Below, in pieces: positions 38,391-52,097 of a stretch of 64,000 nucleotides of DNA. Where the stretch lies: contig BROG01000234.1 in the NCBI GenBank assembly GCA_030159075.1, positions 248,001-312,000 of the forward strand, read 5' to 3'. This stretch comes from Atrina japonica (taxonomy: Eukaryota; Mollusca; Bivalvia; Pterioida; Pinnidae). How positions within the stretch are numbered: the stretch's first letter is position 1; every line of letters starts with the position of its first letter. The translations under genes were made by a program, and so were the position numbers. The notes beneath the pieces are model-generated. The model saw only the letters and a program-made list of their open reading frames with translations. It searched no databases and was not told the origin of the DNA.

Positions 38391-39637
38391 ATATACTATA
38401 CTTAAGAGTCATTTCTAATCAATAGATGTTTCTTATCAGTTTACTTTGCTTTAAGCACACAGGCCTTAGACCTATCCTATTTCCATAAAACATTAAACCA
38501 ATACCACATATCTCTGAGCAGTTTCAAAGTACATTTGATCATAAATTTACCTACAAAAATAGGACAATTGTCTGGCCTTGATATTTTTCTGGATTTTTTT
38601 TTTTTGAGGAGCATTTATCAGTAGTCTTCCATGATAGCTATTTGCTAAAGCTTTGACCATGAGACAATATGAAAATTCAGGAGACCCAGGTGAATTTTCC
38701 TTGTCTGTGACCTTTCATATTTTCTATCTTTCTACAAAGCACTTAGCAGTGTATTAGATGAAACATATGTCTGCCTCATATCAGGAGCTGCACTTGACTG
38801 ATTATATGTAGGTAGGTAGATGTCTGTGAAACAATGGTGACCCTCGAGTCCAAAAATGTAGATATTTAACAATCTATTACAGTTGAAATTACACCCTAGT
38901 CACTACACCTAGAGCAAAGAAAAAACAAAAGTATGTTTGCATCTTTGATTTACTAATGGCAAAACATATTTGCATGTCGTAATCTGGAGCAAAATGAATT
39001 TGAATGTTGATATAATTGTCCATAAAAGACTGGCCTAATGCAGTTGCGATATTTCCGTGAATTAATCTGTCCTGCTACACATCAACATTTCCTATATTTG
39101 GACCAATTAACGTCATTAAGATAGAATTCCTGTTGGATATTTTTTCCCCCCAAGGTAGATGATAGGGTGATGCAAGCAAGGAATGTTTTTGGATCTGGCT
39201 AGAATTGTTTGTAAATAAAAAGACAATAAATGATATTAATGAAATGAAAACTTTTTGTATCAGATTGAAATAAAAATGCACATTATCATCAGAGACTCAT
39301 TTTTAGTCTATAGATGGACATGTTTAAAATATCCCCACATCTATAATTACATTTTCTTCTTGACCTTTCCTGGACTGGATTTATCAGTTTGTCCGAAAGA
39401 CTCGTTAGATGTTCCATTATTATGTTCACTGATTCTGATGTGACTGTCTAAGGTTTCATCATGGGAAAACTTTTAATTTTCCATGATTGGAAATTTCAGA
39501 CTTTCTCTTAGATATCTAACATAGGGTCACTATTTCATTAGTGAAAATTTTCATGGGAAATGTAAGCTTAAAATAGAAATAATAAAACAAGATAAAGATA
39601 AATATTACTTTCCTTTAATGTCTATTTAAGATAACTT
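38391..39637. other. intronic, nothing recognised
   Basis: AT-rich, no repeat or exon seen. Confidence 0.5.
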
Positions 39638-42600
39638 ACAACTGTATACAGTATGTACAGCAAGAGAGTACTGTAAACAGTATGTACAGTAAGAGAGTAC
39701 TGTATACATTATATACAACAAGAGAGTACTGTATACAGTATGTACAACAAGAGAGTACTGTATACAGTATATACAATGAGAGTACTGTATACAGTATGTA
39801 CAACAAGAGTACTGTATACAGTATGTATAGTAAGAGAGTTCTGTATACAGTATGTACAACAAGAGTACTGTATACAGTATGTACAACAAGAGAGTACTGT
39901 ATACATTATGTACAATAAGAGAGTACTGTATACAGTATGTACAACAAGAGAGTACTGTATACAGTATGTACAGTAAGAGAGTTCTGTATACAGTATGTAC
40001 AACAAGAGAGTACTGTATACATTATGTACAACAAGAGAGTACTGTATACAGTATGTACAATGAGAGTACTGTATACAGTATGTACAACAAGAGAGTACAG
40101 TATACAGTATGTATAACAAGAGAGTACTGTATACATTATATACAACAAGAGAGTACTGTATACAGTATGTACAACAAGAGAGTGCTGTATACATTATGTA
40201 CAGTAAGAGAGTACTGTATACATTATATACAATAAGAGAGTACCGTATACATTATGTACAATAAGAGAGTACTGTATACAGTATGTACAATAAGAGAGTA
40301 CCGTATACAGTATGTACAACAAGAGAGTACTGTATACAGTATGTACAACAAGGGAGTACCGTATACAGTATGTACAATAAGGGAGTACTGTATACAGTAT
40401 GTACAACAAGGGAGTACCGTATACAGTATGTACAATAAGGGAGTACTGTATACAGTATGTACAATAAGAGAGTACTGTATACAGTATGTACAATAAGGGA
40501 GTACTGTATACAGTATGTACAATAAGAGAGTACTGTATACAGTATGTACAATAAGGGAGTACTGTATACAGTATGTACAATAAGAGAGTACTGTATACAG
40601 TATGAAGGGAGTACTGTATACAGTATGTACAATAAGAGAGTACTGTATACAGTATGTACAATAAGGGAGTACTGTATACAGTATGTACAATAAGAGAGTA
40701 CTGTATACAGTATGTACAACAAGGGAGTACTGTATACAGTATGTACAATAAGAGAGTACTCAGTATGTACAACAAGAGAGTACTGTATACAGTATGTACA
40801 ACAAGGGAGTACTGTATACAGTATGTACAACAAGAGAGTACTGTATACAGTATGTACAACGAGGGAGTACTGTATACAGTATGTACAATAAGAGAGTACT
40901 GTATACAGTATGTACAACAAGGGAGTACTGTATACAGTATGTACAATAAGAGTACTGTATACAGTATGTACAACAAGGGAGTACTGTATACAGTATGTAC
41001 AATAAGAGAGTACTGTATACAGTATGTACAATAAGAGAGTACTGTATACATTATGTACAATAAGAGAGTACTGTATACAGTATGTACAACAAGGGAGTAC
41101 TGTATACATTATGTACAATAAGAGAGTACTGTATACAGTATGTACAACAAGGGAGTACTGTATACATTATGTACAATAAGAGAGTACTGTATACAGTATG
41201 TACAACAAGGGAGTACTGTATACATTATGTACAATAAGAGAGTACTGTATACAGTATGTACAACAAGGGAGTACTGTATACAGTATGTACAACAAGGGAG
41301 TACTGTATACAGTATGTACAATAAGAGAGTACTGTATACAGTATGTACAACAAGGGAGTACTGTATACAGTATGTACAATAAGAGAGTACTGTATACAGT
41401 ATGTACAACAAGGGAGTACTGTATACAGTATGTACAATAAGGGAGTACTGTATACAGTATGTACAACAAGGGAGTACTGTATACAGTATGTACAATAAGG
41501 GAGTACTGTATACAGTATGTACAACAAGAGAGTACTGTATACAGTATGTACAATAAGGGAGTACTGTATACAGTATGTACAATAAGAGAGTACTGTATAC
41601 AGTATGTACAATAAGAGAGTACTGTATACAGTATGTACAATAAGAGAGTACTGTATACAGTATGTACAATAAGAGAGTACTGTATACAGTATGTACAATA
41701 AGAGAGTACTGTATACAGTATGTACAATAAGAGAGTACTGTATATAGTATGTACAATAAGAGAGTACTGTATACAGTATGTACAATAAGAGAGTACTGTA
41801 TACAGTATGTACAATAAGGGAGTACTGTATACAGTATGTACAATAAGAGAGTACTGTATACAGTATGTACAATAAGGGAGTACTGTATACAGTATGTACA
41901 ACAAGGGAGTACTGTATACAGTATGTACAACAAGGGAGTACTGTATACAGTATGTACAACAAGAGAGTACTGTATACAGTATGTACAACAAGGGAGTACT
42001 GTATACAGTATGTACAATAAGAGAGTACTGTATACAGTATGTACAACAAGGGAGTACTGTATACAGTATGTACAATAAGAGAGTACTGTATACAGTATGT
42101 ACAATAAGGGAGTACTGTATACAGTATGTACAATAAGAGAGTACTGTATACATGTACAATAAGGGAGTACTGTATACAGTATGTACAATAAGAGAGTACT
42201 GTATACAGTATGTACAACAAGGGAGTACTGTATACAGATGTACAAATAAGAGAGTACTGTATACATTATGTACAACAAGAGAGTACTGTATACATTATGT
42301 ACAATAAGAGAGTACTGTATACAGTATGTACAACAAGGGAGTACTGTATACAGTATGTACAGTAAGAGAGTACTGTATACAGTATGTACAATAAGAGAGT
42401 ACTGTATACATTATGTACAATAAGAGAGTACTGTATACATTATGTACAATAAGAGAGTACTGTATACATTATGTACAACAAGAGAGTACTGTATACAGTA
42501 TGTACAACAAGAGAGTACTGTATACATTATGTACAACAAGAGAGTACTATATACATTATGTACAGTAAGAGAGTACTGTATACATTATATACAACAAGAG

Positions 42601-43402
42601 AGTACTGTATACAGTATGTACAACAAGAGAGTACTGTATACAGTATATACAATGAGAGTACTGTATACAGTATGTACAACAAGAGTACTGTATACAGTAT
42701 GTATAGTAAGAGAGTTCTGTATACAGTATGTACAACAAGAGTACTGTATACAGTATGTACAACAAGAGAGTACTGTATACATTATGTACAATAAGAGAGT
42801 ACTGTATACATTATGTACAATAAGAGAGTACTGTATACATAATGTACAATAAGAGAGTACTATATACAGTATGTACAACAAGAGAGTACTGTATACATTA
42901 TATACAATAAGAGAGTACCGTATACATTATGTACAGTAAGAGAGTACTATATACATTATGTACAACAAGAGAGTACCGTATACATTATGTACAATAAGAG
43001 AGTACTGTATACATTATGTACAGTAAGAGAGTACTGTATACATTATATACAACAAGAGAGTACTGTACACATTATACACAACAAGAGAGTACTGTATACA
43101 GTATTTACAACAAGAGAGTATTGTGTACAGTATGTACAATAAGAGAGTACTGTATACATTATGTACAGTAAGAGGGTACTGTATACATTATGTACAGTAA
43201 GAGAGTACTGTATACATTATGTACAACAAGAGAGTACTGTATACAGTATGTACAATAAGAGAGTACTGTATACATTATATACAATAAGAGAGTACTATAT
43301 ACATTATGTACAGTAAGAGAGTACTGTATACATTATATACAGTAAGAGAGTACTGTATACATTATATACAACAAGAGTACTGTATACATTATGTACAACA
43401 AT
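39638..43402. repeat. 29-bp palindromic minisatellite, about 130 copies
   Basis: The unit is 'gagagtactgtatacagtat' plus 'gtacaataa'. Its core, TACTGTATACAGTA, is a perfect 14-bp palindrome. Central copies (about 40350-42240) often read 'aaggga' and keep CAGTATGTAC. Outer copies prefer CATTATGTAC, 'caacaagag' or 'cagtaagag'. A block of about 245 bp at 39683-39927 recurs at 42559-42803. Open frames up to 389 codons on the minus strand arise because the unit has no stop in several frames. Confidence 0.96.
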
Positions 43403-45086
43403 AATTTATGCTAAATGTAGCTTTTCTTGAAGTTAAAACATTGAGTGTTTATGAGTAGGAGAAGAATTATCTTGGGATGATTTTGTACAGATGTAAATTT
43501 ATGTAGGAATCTTCATTGTTTTTATAGAAATGGGCCCATATATTTATTCAAACCATCGAGAAATTTGATTCATAAAAGTTAGAATTATATGTATCCGTAG
43601 CGTTAAACAAGAAACTTATTCAGGACTTTGTCAGTATCTCAAAACATCAAGAAATTTGACTCCTTGAAGTTCAAATCATCGAGGTTCTACTGTATTTGTG
43701 TGTGTAAATATATATATATATATGTATTGTTGTCTTTCACGTTTCCTATGCTTGACATTTTTTTTTATTTTGTCGTGATCAGACATTAACATCATTAGCA
43801 ATGCACAGGTATGACACCATTCCAATGTATAGAAATAAGCCCAGTTTATCAGGAAATTATAAATCATCATATTCTCTATCATTAGCACCAGTTGAAAACC
43901 TTGTTATTCTCAATCAACTAGTTACCAGTTTTTAATGTCAAGCTCTGTATTGTCTTCGCTTTGTTTTCCTGCAGTCTGTGATTTTAATTGACGCATCCTA
44001 ACGGTTTTACTTTTTTTTTACAGATCGGTGGGCATATTTAGGATTTCCTTTATTAACTAGTTTAAATGATGTATGAGTCAATTTGTTAGCGTTTTTACTA
44101 AAAAATGACAAATTTAGGGTCTCTTTATTTTTGCTCTGAAAGGTACAACACCATTATTTACACAGTCTACTGCCAAAAGAACAGATGTATACTTTTTCTA
44201 TTTGATTTAATTGAATTTCTAGCTCTCACTATGATGGTAATGGCGACAACATAGATAAAAGATATTTTACTATTGTATTAAGATGATTGTAAAAAAACAG
44301 AAATGGGAATTAAATGATAGGAAAAGGAAAAAAACAGAAGATAATTGGCAGATCAATGTTTAAGAGTGTCTGGAAAATTAATCAGAAATCAACTGTAGTT
44401 GTTTAATGCCGTTAGATTTCTTGACTTAAAGCCAATATTGAACACTAATTGAAGCCGAAATTGGCTTAGACTTTTATTTTCCAATCTTGATGAAAATTGC
44501 AATTACGTTTTGAGTGATACAATTTCTGATGTCTGGAATTGAAATTCATCGAATCTCTTTTGTACCATGATTCAAAATGAATGTCTGCAAGATCCTTGAT
44601 GCCAAAAATTAAATCAGAAACGATGAACTTTTCCCAAATTCAGACATCCATGTAATTATCAAATTGTCTGTCGATTTCCAATTGACAACTCGCACGGGAA
44701 AATTTCAAGAAAATATTGCTATTTCATCTTGGTGTTGTATGTGTCCCATCAATAGGATAAAAAGTTGCAAATTTTAGGTTATCAGTCAGTGAGTGTTTAC
44801 AATACTAAGAGGTGTTAGACAATTGCTTTCAAATCAAATAAATTTCTTTATTCAGTGCTGAGGTGCAGTGCCAGATATAAATGGTTGATTGAAAGTTATG
44901 AATTGTACATGGTCGTGGGTGAGAAATATAGTAGCGGACAGGAATGATAAAATTGTGTTGTGTGGATAAATAAATCTCGACCTGAGTGGTGAGAATCTGG
45001 TTGTTAGATACAAGAGTTGAGATTTCCCTTTCCACTAAACACATCCATGTTTGATCCCCCCCCATTCTTCAAATAAAGGGCTAGTA
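43403..45086. other. intronic, AT-rich, minor repeats
   Basis: 43600-43690 ends 'tcatcgaggttctactgta', similar to a MITE end. A short AT microsatellite sits near 43706-43722. No exon was recognised. Confidence 0.5.
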
Positions 45087-47800
45087 TACATAACTTGTCC
45101 ACATCCTAGTGTGTGGACAGAGAAAGGGCGAATAGCTTGTCTATATTATAGTGTGTGGACAGAGAAAGGGCATGTAGCTTGCCTATATCCCAATGTGTGG
45201 ATAGAGAAAGGGCGTGTAGCTTGCCTACATCAAAGTGTGTGTACAGAAAAAGGGCGTGTAGTTTGTGCACTGCAGTGTGTGGAACAGAGAAAGGGCGTGT
45301 AGCTTATCTACATCATAAGGTATGGACAGAGAAAGGATGTGTAGCTTGTCTACACTGTAGTGTGTTGGCAGAGAAAGGGCATGTAGCTTGTCTACACTGT
45401 AGTGTGTGGACAGAGAAAGGGTGTGTAGCTTGTCTACACTAGTGTGTGGACAGAGAAAGGGCATGTAGCTTGTCTACACTGTAGTGTGTGGACAGAGAAA
45501 GGGCATGTAGCTTGTCTACACTGTAGTGTGTGGACAGAGAAAGGGCATGTATCTTGTCTACACTGTAGTGTGTGCACAGAGAAAGGGCGTGTAGCTTGTC
45601 TACACTGTAGTGTGTGGACAGAGAAACGGCGTGTATCTTGTCTACACTGTAGTGTGTGGACAGAGAAAGGGCGTGTAGCTTGTCTACACTGTAGTGTGTG
45701 GACAGAGAAAGGGCGTGTAGCTTGTCTACACTGTAGTGTGTGGACAGAGAAAGGGCGTGTAGCTTGTCTACACTGTAGTGTGTGGACAGAGAAAGGGCGT
45801 GTAGCTTGTCTACACTGTAGTGTGTGGACAGAGAAAAGGGCGTGTAGCTTGTCTACACTGTAGTGTGTGGACAGAGAAAGGGCGTGTAGCTTGTCTACAC
45901 TGTAGTGTGTGGACAGAGAAATGGCGTGTAGCTTGTCTACACTGTAGTGTGTGGACAGAGAAAGGGCGTTTAGCTTGTCTACGTCCTAGGGTGTGGACAG
46001 AAAAGAGGATGTGTAGCTTGTCTACACTGTAGTGTGTGGACAGAGAAAGGGCGTGTAGCTTGACTACATCATAAGGTATGGACAGAGAAAGGATGTGTAG
46101 CTTGTCTACACTGTAGTGTGTGGACAGAAAAGAGGATGTGTAGCTTGTCTACACTGTAGTGTGTGGACAGAGAAAGGGTGTGTAGCTTGTCTCCATCATA
46201 AGGTATGGACAGAGAAAGGATGTGTAGCTTGTCTACATCCTAGGGTGTGGACAGAAAAGAGGATGTGTAGCTTGTCTACACTGTAGTGTGTGGACAGAGA
46301 AAGGGCATGTAGCTTGTCTACACTGTAGTGTGTGGACAGAGAAAGGGCGTGTAGCTTGTCTACACTGTAGTGTGTGGACAGAGAAAGGGCGTGTAGCTTG
46401 TCTACACTGTAGTGTGTGGACAGAGAAAGGGCGTGTAGCTTGTCTACACTGTAGTGTGTGGACAGAGAAAAGGCGTGTAGCTTGTCTACATCCTAGGGTG
46501 TGGACAGAGAAACAGCATGTGGCTTGTCTACACTGTAGTGTGTGGACAGAGAAAGGATTTTTAGCTTGTCTACACCATAGTGTGTTGTCTACTTTGTAGT
46601 GTTTGGACAGAGACAGGGTGTGTGGCTTGTCTACACTGTAGTGTGCTGGCAGAGAAAGGGCGTGTAGCTTGTCTACACTGTAGTGTGTTGTCTACTTTGT
46701 AGTGTTTGGACAGAGATAGGGCATGTAGCTTGTCTACACTGTAGTGTGTGGACAGAGAAAGGGCGTGTAGCTTGTCTACACTGTAGTGTGTGGACAGAGA
46801 AAAGGCGTGTAGCTTGTCTACACTGTGGTGTGTGGACAGAGAAAGGGCGTGTAGCTTGTCTACACTGTAGTGTGTGGACAGAGATAGGGCGTGTAGCTTG
46901 TCTACACTGTAGTGTGTGGACAGAGAAAGGGCGTGTAGCTTGTCTACACTGTAGTGTGTTGTCTACTTTGTAGTGTTTGGACAGAGATAGGGCATGTACC
47001 TTGTCTACACTGTAGTGTGTGGACAGAGATAGGGCGTGTAGCTTGTCTACACTGTAGTGTGTGGACAGAGAAAGGGCATGTAGATTGTCTACACTGTAGT
47101 GTGTGGACAGAGAAAGGGCGTGTAGCTTGTCTACACTGTGGTGTGTGGACAGAGAAAGGGCTTGTAGCTTGTCTACACTGTGGTGTGTGGACAGAGAAAG
47201 GGCGTGTAGCTTGTCTACACTGTGGTGTGTGGACAAACAAAGGGTGTGTAGCTTGTCTACACTGTGGTGTGTGGACAGAGAAAGGGCGTGTAGCTTGTCT
47301 ACACTGTGGTGTGTGGACAGAGAAAGGGCGTGTAGCTTGTCTACACTGTGGTGTGTGGACAAACAAAGGGTGTGTAGCTTTTTTACACTGTGGTGTGTGG
47401 ACAAACAAAGGGCATGTAGCTTGTCTACACTGTGGTGTGTGGACAAACAAAGGGCGTGTAGCTTGTATACACTGTGGTGTGTGGACAAACAAAGGGCGTG
47501 TAGCTTGTCTACACTGTGGTGTGTGGACAAACAAAGGGTGTGTAGCTTGTCTACACTGTGGTGTGTTGTCTACACTGTAGTGTGTGGACAGAGAAAGGGT
47601 GTGTAGCTTGTCTACACTGGTGTGTGGACAGAGAAAGGGCGTGTAGTTTGTCTACACTGTGGTGTATTGTCTACACTGTAGTGTGTGGACAGAGAAAGGG
47701 TGTGTAGCTTGTCTACACTGTGGTGTGTGGACAAACAAAGGGCGTGTAGCTTGTCTACACTGTGGTGTGTGGACAAACAAAGGGCATTTATTTTGTTCAC
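45087..47800. repeat. 42-bp hairpin minisatellite, about 64 copies
   Basis: The unit is 'tgtgtggacagagaaagggc' plus 'gtgtagcttgtctacactgtag'. It contains the inverted repeat GTGTAG-CTTGT-CTACAC. Copies after about 47220 increasingly read 'ggacaaacaaaggg' and 'ctgtggtg'. Longer mosaic units with 'ttgtctactttgtagtgtttggacagagatag' recur at 46585, 46688 and 46959. Open frames of up to 285 codons on both strands reflect the multiple-of-3 unit. Confidence 0.96.
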
Positions 47801-47845
47801 ATATGTACTCTTTACAGAGTAAACTTTGTCTTAAAGCTGTTTGGG

Positions 47846-47906
47846 TGTTTGTGTGTGTATGTGTTTGTTTGTGTTTTTGTGTGTGTGTGTGTGTGTGTGT
47901 TTGTGC
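47846..47906. repeat. (GT)n microsatellite
   Basis: GT-rich tract directly after the 42-bp array. Confidence 0.93.
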
Positions 47907-50645
47907 ATACAAAAATGAGGAGGATGATGGTAATGATGATTAAGATGATGATAAGTTAAAGAATTTTAATAATTTTGGCATTAATAAATATAAATCATTT
48001 ATAGATGTTGTTGTTTACAAATACTTGATTTACATCACCAGAGTGACTTTGGTCACCCATTTCAATCTGTTCCTGTCCATTCTCTAGCCTTGTTCATATA
48101 TGCAATGTGCAAAAACTTTAGAACATTTTTGTCTTCTCAAAAACCATTGCCCTGAATTGCTTCAAATTTGGTACATAGCTTATACAGGGTATCGGTGTTG
48201 GTTTCATGACCCCAAGGTCAAGGACTCAAATAGCCAATGAAAATGAGACTATTGACCTTTTTTGTTAGTCATTCAGTATATATTGACAGTTAAGTGTCAG
48301 AATTAACTAAAACACAAAAGACATAATGGTAATGTTTTAGGATGTGATTTTCTAGTAATCACTTAAATGTCAATTGAACCACAAACCTAACCTCTGACAA
48401 AGGGCAATGGATTTTTTACTTCAGGAAATAATCTGTGTTTTTAATCTTTCTTATTAACCCAGTTCCTGGTCTTTATTGATGAATTTTGTCAAATGATTTA
48501 AATCAATGTTAATTTTAGAAAAAGATAGTAATTTTGCATGTTTGTTTTCTTAGCACTCCAGTCCCACTTTGAAATACACCATCAATTATTTTCACTAATG
48601 CTTTGCTAAAACTAGCATTGTCATCTTTTATCTCCAAGATCTTTTGAATATTTTAGAGAATGATAAATGAGTACTAATATCGGAATTTCATCTTATGGCA
48701 TGTATAAAGTACGGGCCAAACTCATAGCTTATGCATTGTAAAATCAAAATCAATACAATCTGACTTTCCATCCATCTCCAAAGATTAAAAAAATCAATAT
48801 GCCATCCTACATTTTAAGTTGTTTTGGCTGACCATACAAATGAAAATAATTTTGATGGAATCGGCACTAGAAAATTGATTTCAATTATCTTGGCACTGAA
48901 AGACATAATGCTAAATATTTTCTTTCAAAATACAAATTAGAGATCACACAGTCATCTCATCAATTAGTCTGTGTTTATTTTTACAAAGTGAACTTTATTT
49001 TGATACTAAAACGTAAATGGTGAGAATTCAGGGGAAAAAAAAGAAAAAAGAAAATAAAATGTTATTATGCAGGAAGTCTGCAGCTGAAAATTTATATTAC
49101 ATTTTGACTTTGTTTTGCTTTAGCTTGCCCAAGTCTAAAGGTTAAGTGTATCATACTGATGCTTTTTTCCCCCCTATTTTTCAGTCCATTAGATAATATA
49201 TGTTTTTTTTACCAAGCTTGTTAGCTTTATAAATCCAGAGAAAAGATATTTATGTTTTGTTCAACCCATGTTTTATCTTTTGAGGTAAATTGATGTATAT
49301 ATAAGCAGTCTTTGTAAGCATCGGGGAAAAAAACTAATTAATTTTAGTGATGTTCTGAACAATTCATAGAAATTTGTTTTAGCTATTAGTCTCAAAGTGT
49401 ATATACGGTATGAATTGACTCATCTACCCCTGAAAAACAATGGACTCTGCTTAAAATCAATGACAAAGGTCAGTCCAAATGTGTCTTCAGGGGTTGATGA
49501 GTTAAGATGAATACAGTGGATCATTTAAAGTCATGGAAAACTGAAAGTGGATAGTATCTATAAAATTAGATGTTTTGATTACTAGACATTGAACTACATG
49601 TATTCTATAAACGTTAAGCTTTTCAAAATCCTGCTTTACACAAAAACAACAACAAAATTGTAAACAATATAATATCAAATGTTAAATGCTTTAGTTTTTA
49701 AGTCTTCCTTCATTATTCATTCATCCTATTGCTGATGTAAATTTGTTTGAGACTGGATATGCATTTGATCATTTAAATCGATGATTACTTTGAGCTTTCG
49801 TTTCCCCTGATCAACTCATTTAAGTCTCAGGAGTCTATCGGGAGTCTATCGCTGTCTGTGTCAGTTCACTGAAAAAGGGGTCAATCATCTTGACAGTAAC
49901 ATTATTTCTTTTTGGTATTTTCACGTATTGCTTGCTATCATGTGACATTTTGACACTCGCCTCATTTATTTAAAAAAGATCTGAATGCATTTGAATACTG
50001 CACAATTCATGCTATTTCAGGACTTCCATGAGCTAGTTGTTGATCAGACACAAGTGAATTCATTAAAAGAAATTTCTAACTTGTTGACTTTAAAAAAAAA
50101 TAATAATAATAATGATAGTTTTCTTTACTTTTAGAAACATTGAACAGCTTAATATAACGAAACCCAGTTAATTGGTGAAAAAGAGTTTACGTATGATTTC
50201 TGTCATTAAATACTTATAGTGACTTGTAACCAACAGTCTCCTTACAATGTTCTCTTGGTTTGTGCACTTTTCTCTTCATTCAGGTTTTCTCCAATAACAC
50301 GACAGCATTCAATTTTGGACAGGGTTTTATTTTAGTAAATGAAAAAAATGGCTTCCATAGGGCTCTAGAAACTGTGACTTGACCCCTTTAATATAAGATA
50401 TTTAAATTCATACAGGCAAGAAACCATGGAAATATCTCGTCATAAAACCGTGCAATACTAACTGAATTTCAAGGTAATACTTCTTTGGCTTGTGGTCACT
50501 GCAGTGACATTGTTTCCACAAAATACTCTATTTGCATAACGCAGTTTTCGCAATAATCTGCTCATCTAGATCATTACAACCTTCCATATTCTAGTCCAGG
50601 AAAGTGTTACTTCATTTTTGCTCAGATTAAACCTGTCACTATTAC
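47907..50645. other. intronic, mostly unremarkable
   Basis: Contains the family P MITE at 49418-49504 and an imperfect 'gggagtctatcg' duplication near 49836. No exon was recognised. Confidence 0.5.
49418..49504 (+). mobile_element. about 87-bp palindromic MITE (family P), best copy
   Basis: Left end ACTCATCTACCCCTGAA, right end TTCAGGGGTTGATGAGTT: clean inverted repeats. The inside reads 'caatggactctgcttaaaatcaatgacaaaggtcagtccaaatgtg'. Confidence 0.8.
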
Positions 50646-50649
50646 AGAG

Positions 50650-50790
50650 CTGGCCCTAAAATATGGAAACAAACTCCCTAAAGTTGTGTAGAGCTAGCCC
50701 CCAAAACATGGAAACATTCTTCTTAAAGCTGTGGAGGGTTAGTCCAAAAATATGGAAACCATCTTAAAGCTGTGGAGATCAAATGTCAAC
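50650..50790. repeat. three imperfect copies of an about 50-bp unit
   Basis: 'gagctagcccccaaaacatggaaacattcttcttaaagctgtg' and two variants in tandem. Confidence 0.75.
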
Positions 50791-50869
50791 AGTAAAGCAC
50801 ATAAGTCTAGTGAGTTGTACATGTTTTTGTTGTTATTTCATAAAAGAACCTACCTGTGTTAGTCATTAT

Positions 50870-51460
50870 TTGGTAGTACAGTCTACCAATGTTGGCTGTT
50901 ATTACCTAGCAGAGTCTACCAGTGCTGGAGCCTACCTACTGGTATGTTGGTTGTTGTTGCCTAGTAGATCCTAACTGTTTTGTTTGTAATTGTATAGCAG
51001 TGCCTACCTGTTTTGGTTGTTATTTGGTAGTAAAGTCAACCCGTTTTGGTTGATATTTGGAAGCAGAGCCTAGATGATAGTTGCCTATAAGAGCTCAGCC
51101 TGTTTGAATGTTAGTTGCCTAGTAGAACCTAGCAGAGCCTACAATGTACCTGTTTTGGATGATAGTTGCCTAGTAGAGTCTGCCTGTCTGGATGTTAGTT
51201 GCCTAGCAGAGCCTACCTGTTTTAGTTGTTAGTTATGTAGTAGAGCCTACCTGTTTTGGATGTTAGTTGCCTAGTAGAGCCTACCTGTTTTGGTATTAGT
51301 TGTCTAGTAGAGCCTACCTATTTTAATTGTTAGTTATGTAGAAGAGCCTACCTGTTTTAGTTGTTAGTTATGTAGTAGAGCCTACCTGTTTTAGTTGTTA
51401 GTTGCCTAGTAGAGTTGATATTTTTTGGTTGTTATTTGGTAGCAGAGCCTAAAGATGACC
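50870..51460. repeat. 34-bp minisatellite, degenerate, about 15 copies
   Basis: The unit is 'agagcctacctgttttggat' plus 'gttagttgcctagt'. Exact 34-bp spacing is seen from 51242 to 51276; other copies vary in length. Confidence 0.88.
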
Positions 51461-52097
51461 TCAAGGTTCTACATCTTTATTCTAAGAATTTCGATTTCTG
51501 TTTCTTCCCTCCACAGATGGAAGAAATAAAAACTTTGGGGACTGTGTAATAAAGTATTGGAAAAAGTATATGAAAATAAATTGGTGTGCTAATGACTTCA
51601 TTTTTCTTCATTTGCTTTCTGTTAAAGACATGTTGATGGAATACAAGAAGTCATTTGTTGTTACCATGCTGTGTATCTGACCATGAAAGAATCAAATCAT
51701 TTACATACCCTCTTATTTCTGTGTCCCTAGGGTGAAATGAATAACAAGGGTGTGATGTCCATTTCTCTTCTTTCCTTCCAATCTTCAATCATTCTGTCCC
51801 AAAGGAGATAATTCATACAGACAAGACACCAGTTTTTGATAGTTTCGGAAACATATTGGACGGTTGTGTAACTTTGAAAGTATGGTTTAAATATGTATAG
51901 TGGATATGTCAAATGAAATAGAACTTTGGTCAAACAGAACATACTGATGAGAGCTGATACATGTTACCCAGACATCTATAATTGAATTCTCTTAATTTTA
52001 TTTATTATGATACAAAAAGTTATGATAATTTATCAAATCATTACAACTATATTTAAGGTACTCATTCAACAAATTTCTTGAAATTTTAATCACTTTT
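51461..52097. other. intronic, nothing recognised
   Basis: AT-rich with no repeat or exon identified. Confidence 0.5.

Noticed and set aside
41109..42278. 389-codon minus-strand frame as a repeat protein
   Set aside because: The 29-bp unit lacks stops in several frames, and equivalent long frames exist in overlapping registers and on both strands.
39638..43402. CRISPR-like array
   Set aside because: Units are contiguous with no unique spacers, and the window is eukaryotic.
46673..47580. His/Cys-rich frames (CLHCSVWTEKGR-type units) as a zinc-binding repeat protein
   Set aside because: The 42-bp unit is a multiple of 3. Frames on both strands are equally open, there is no splice or start context, and the array lies in an intron of another gene.
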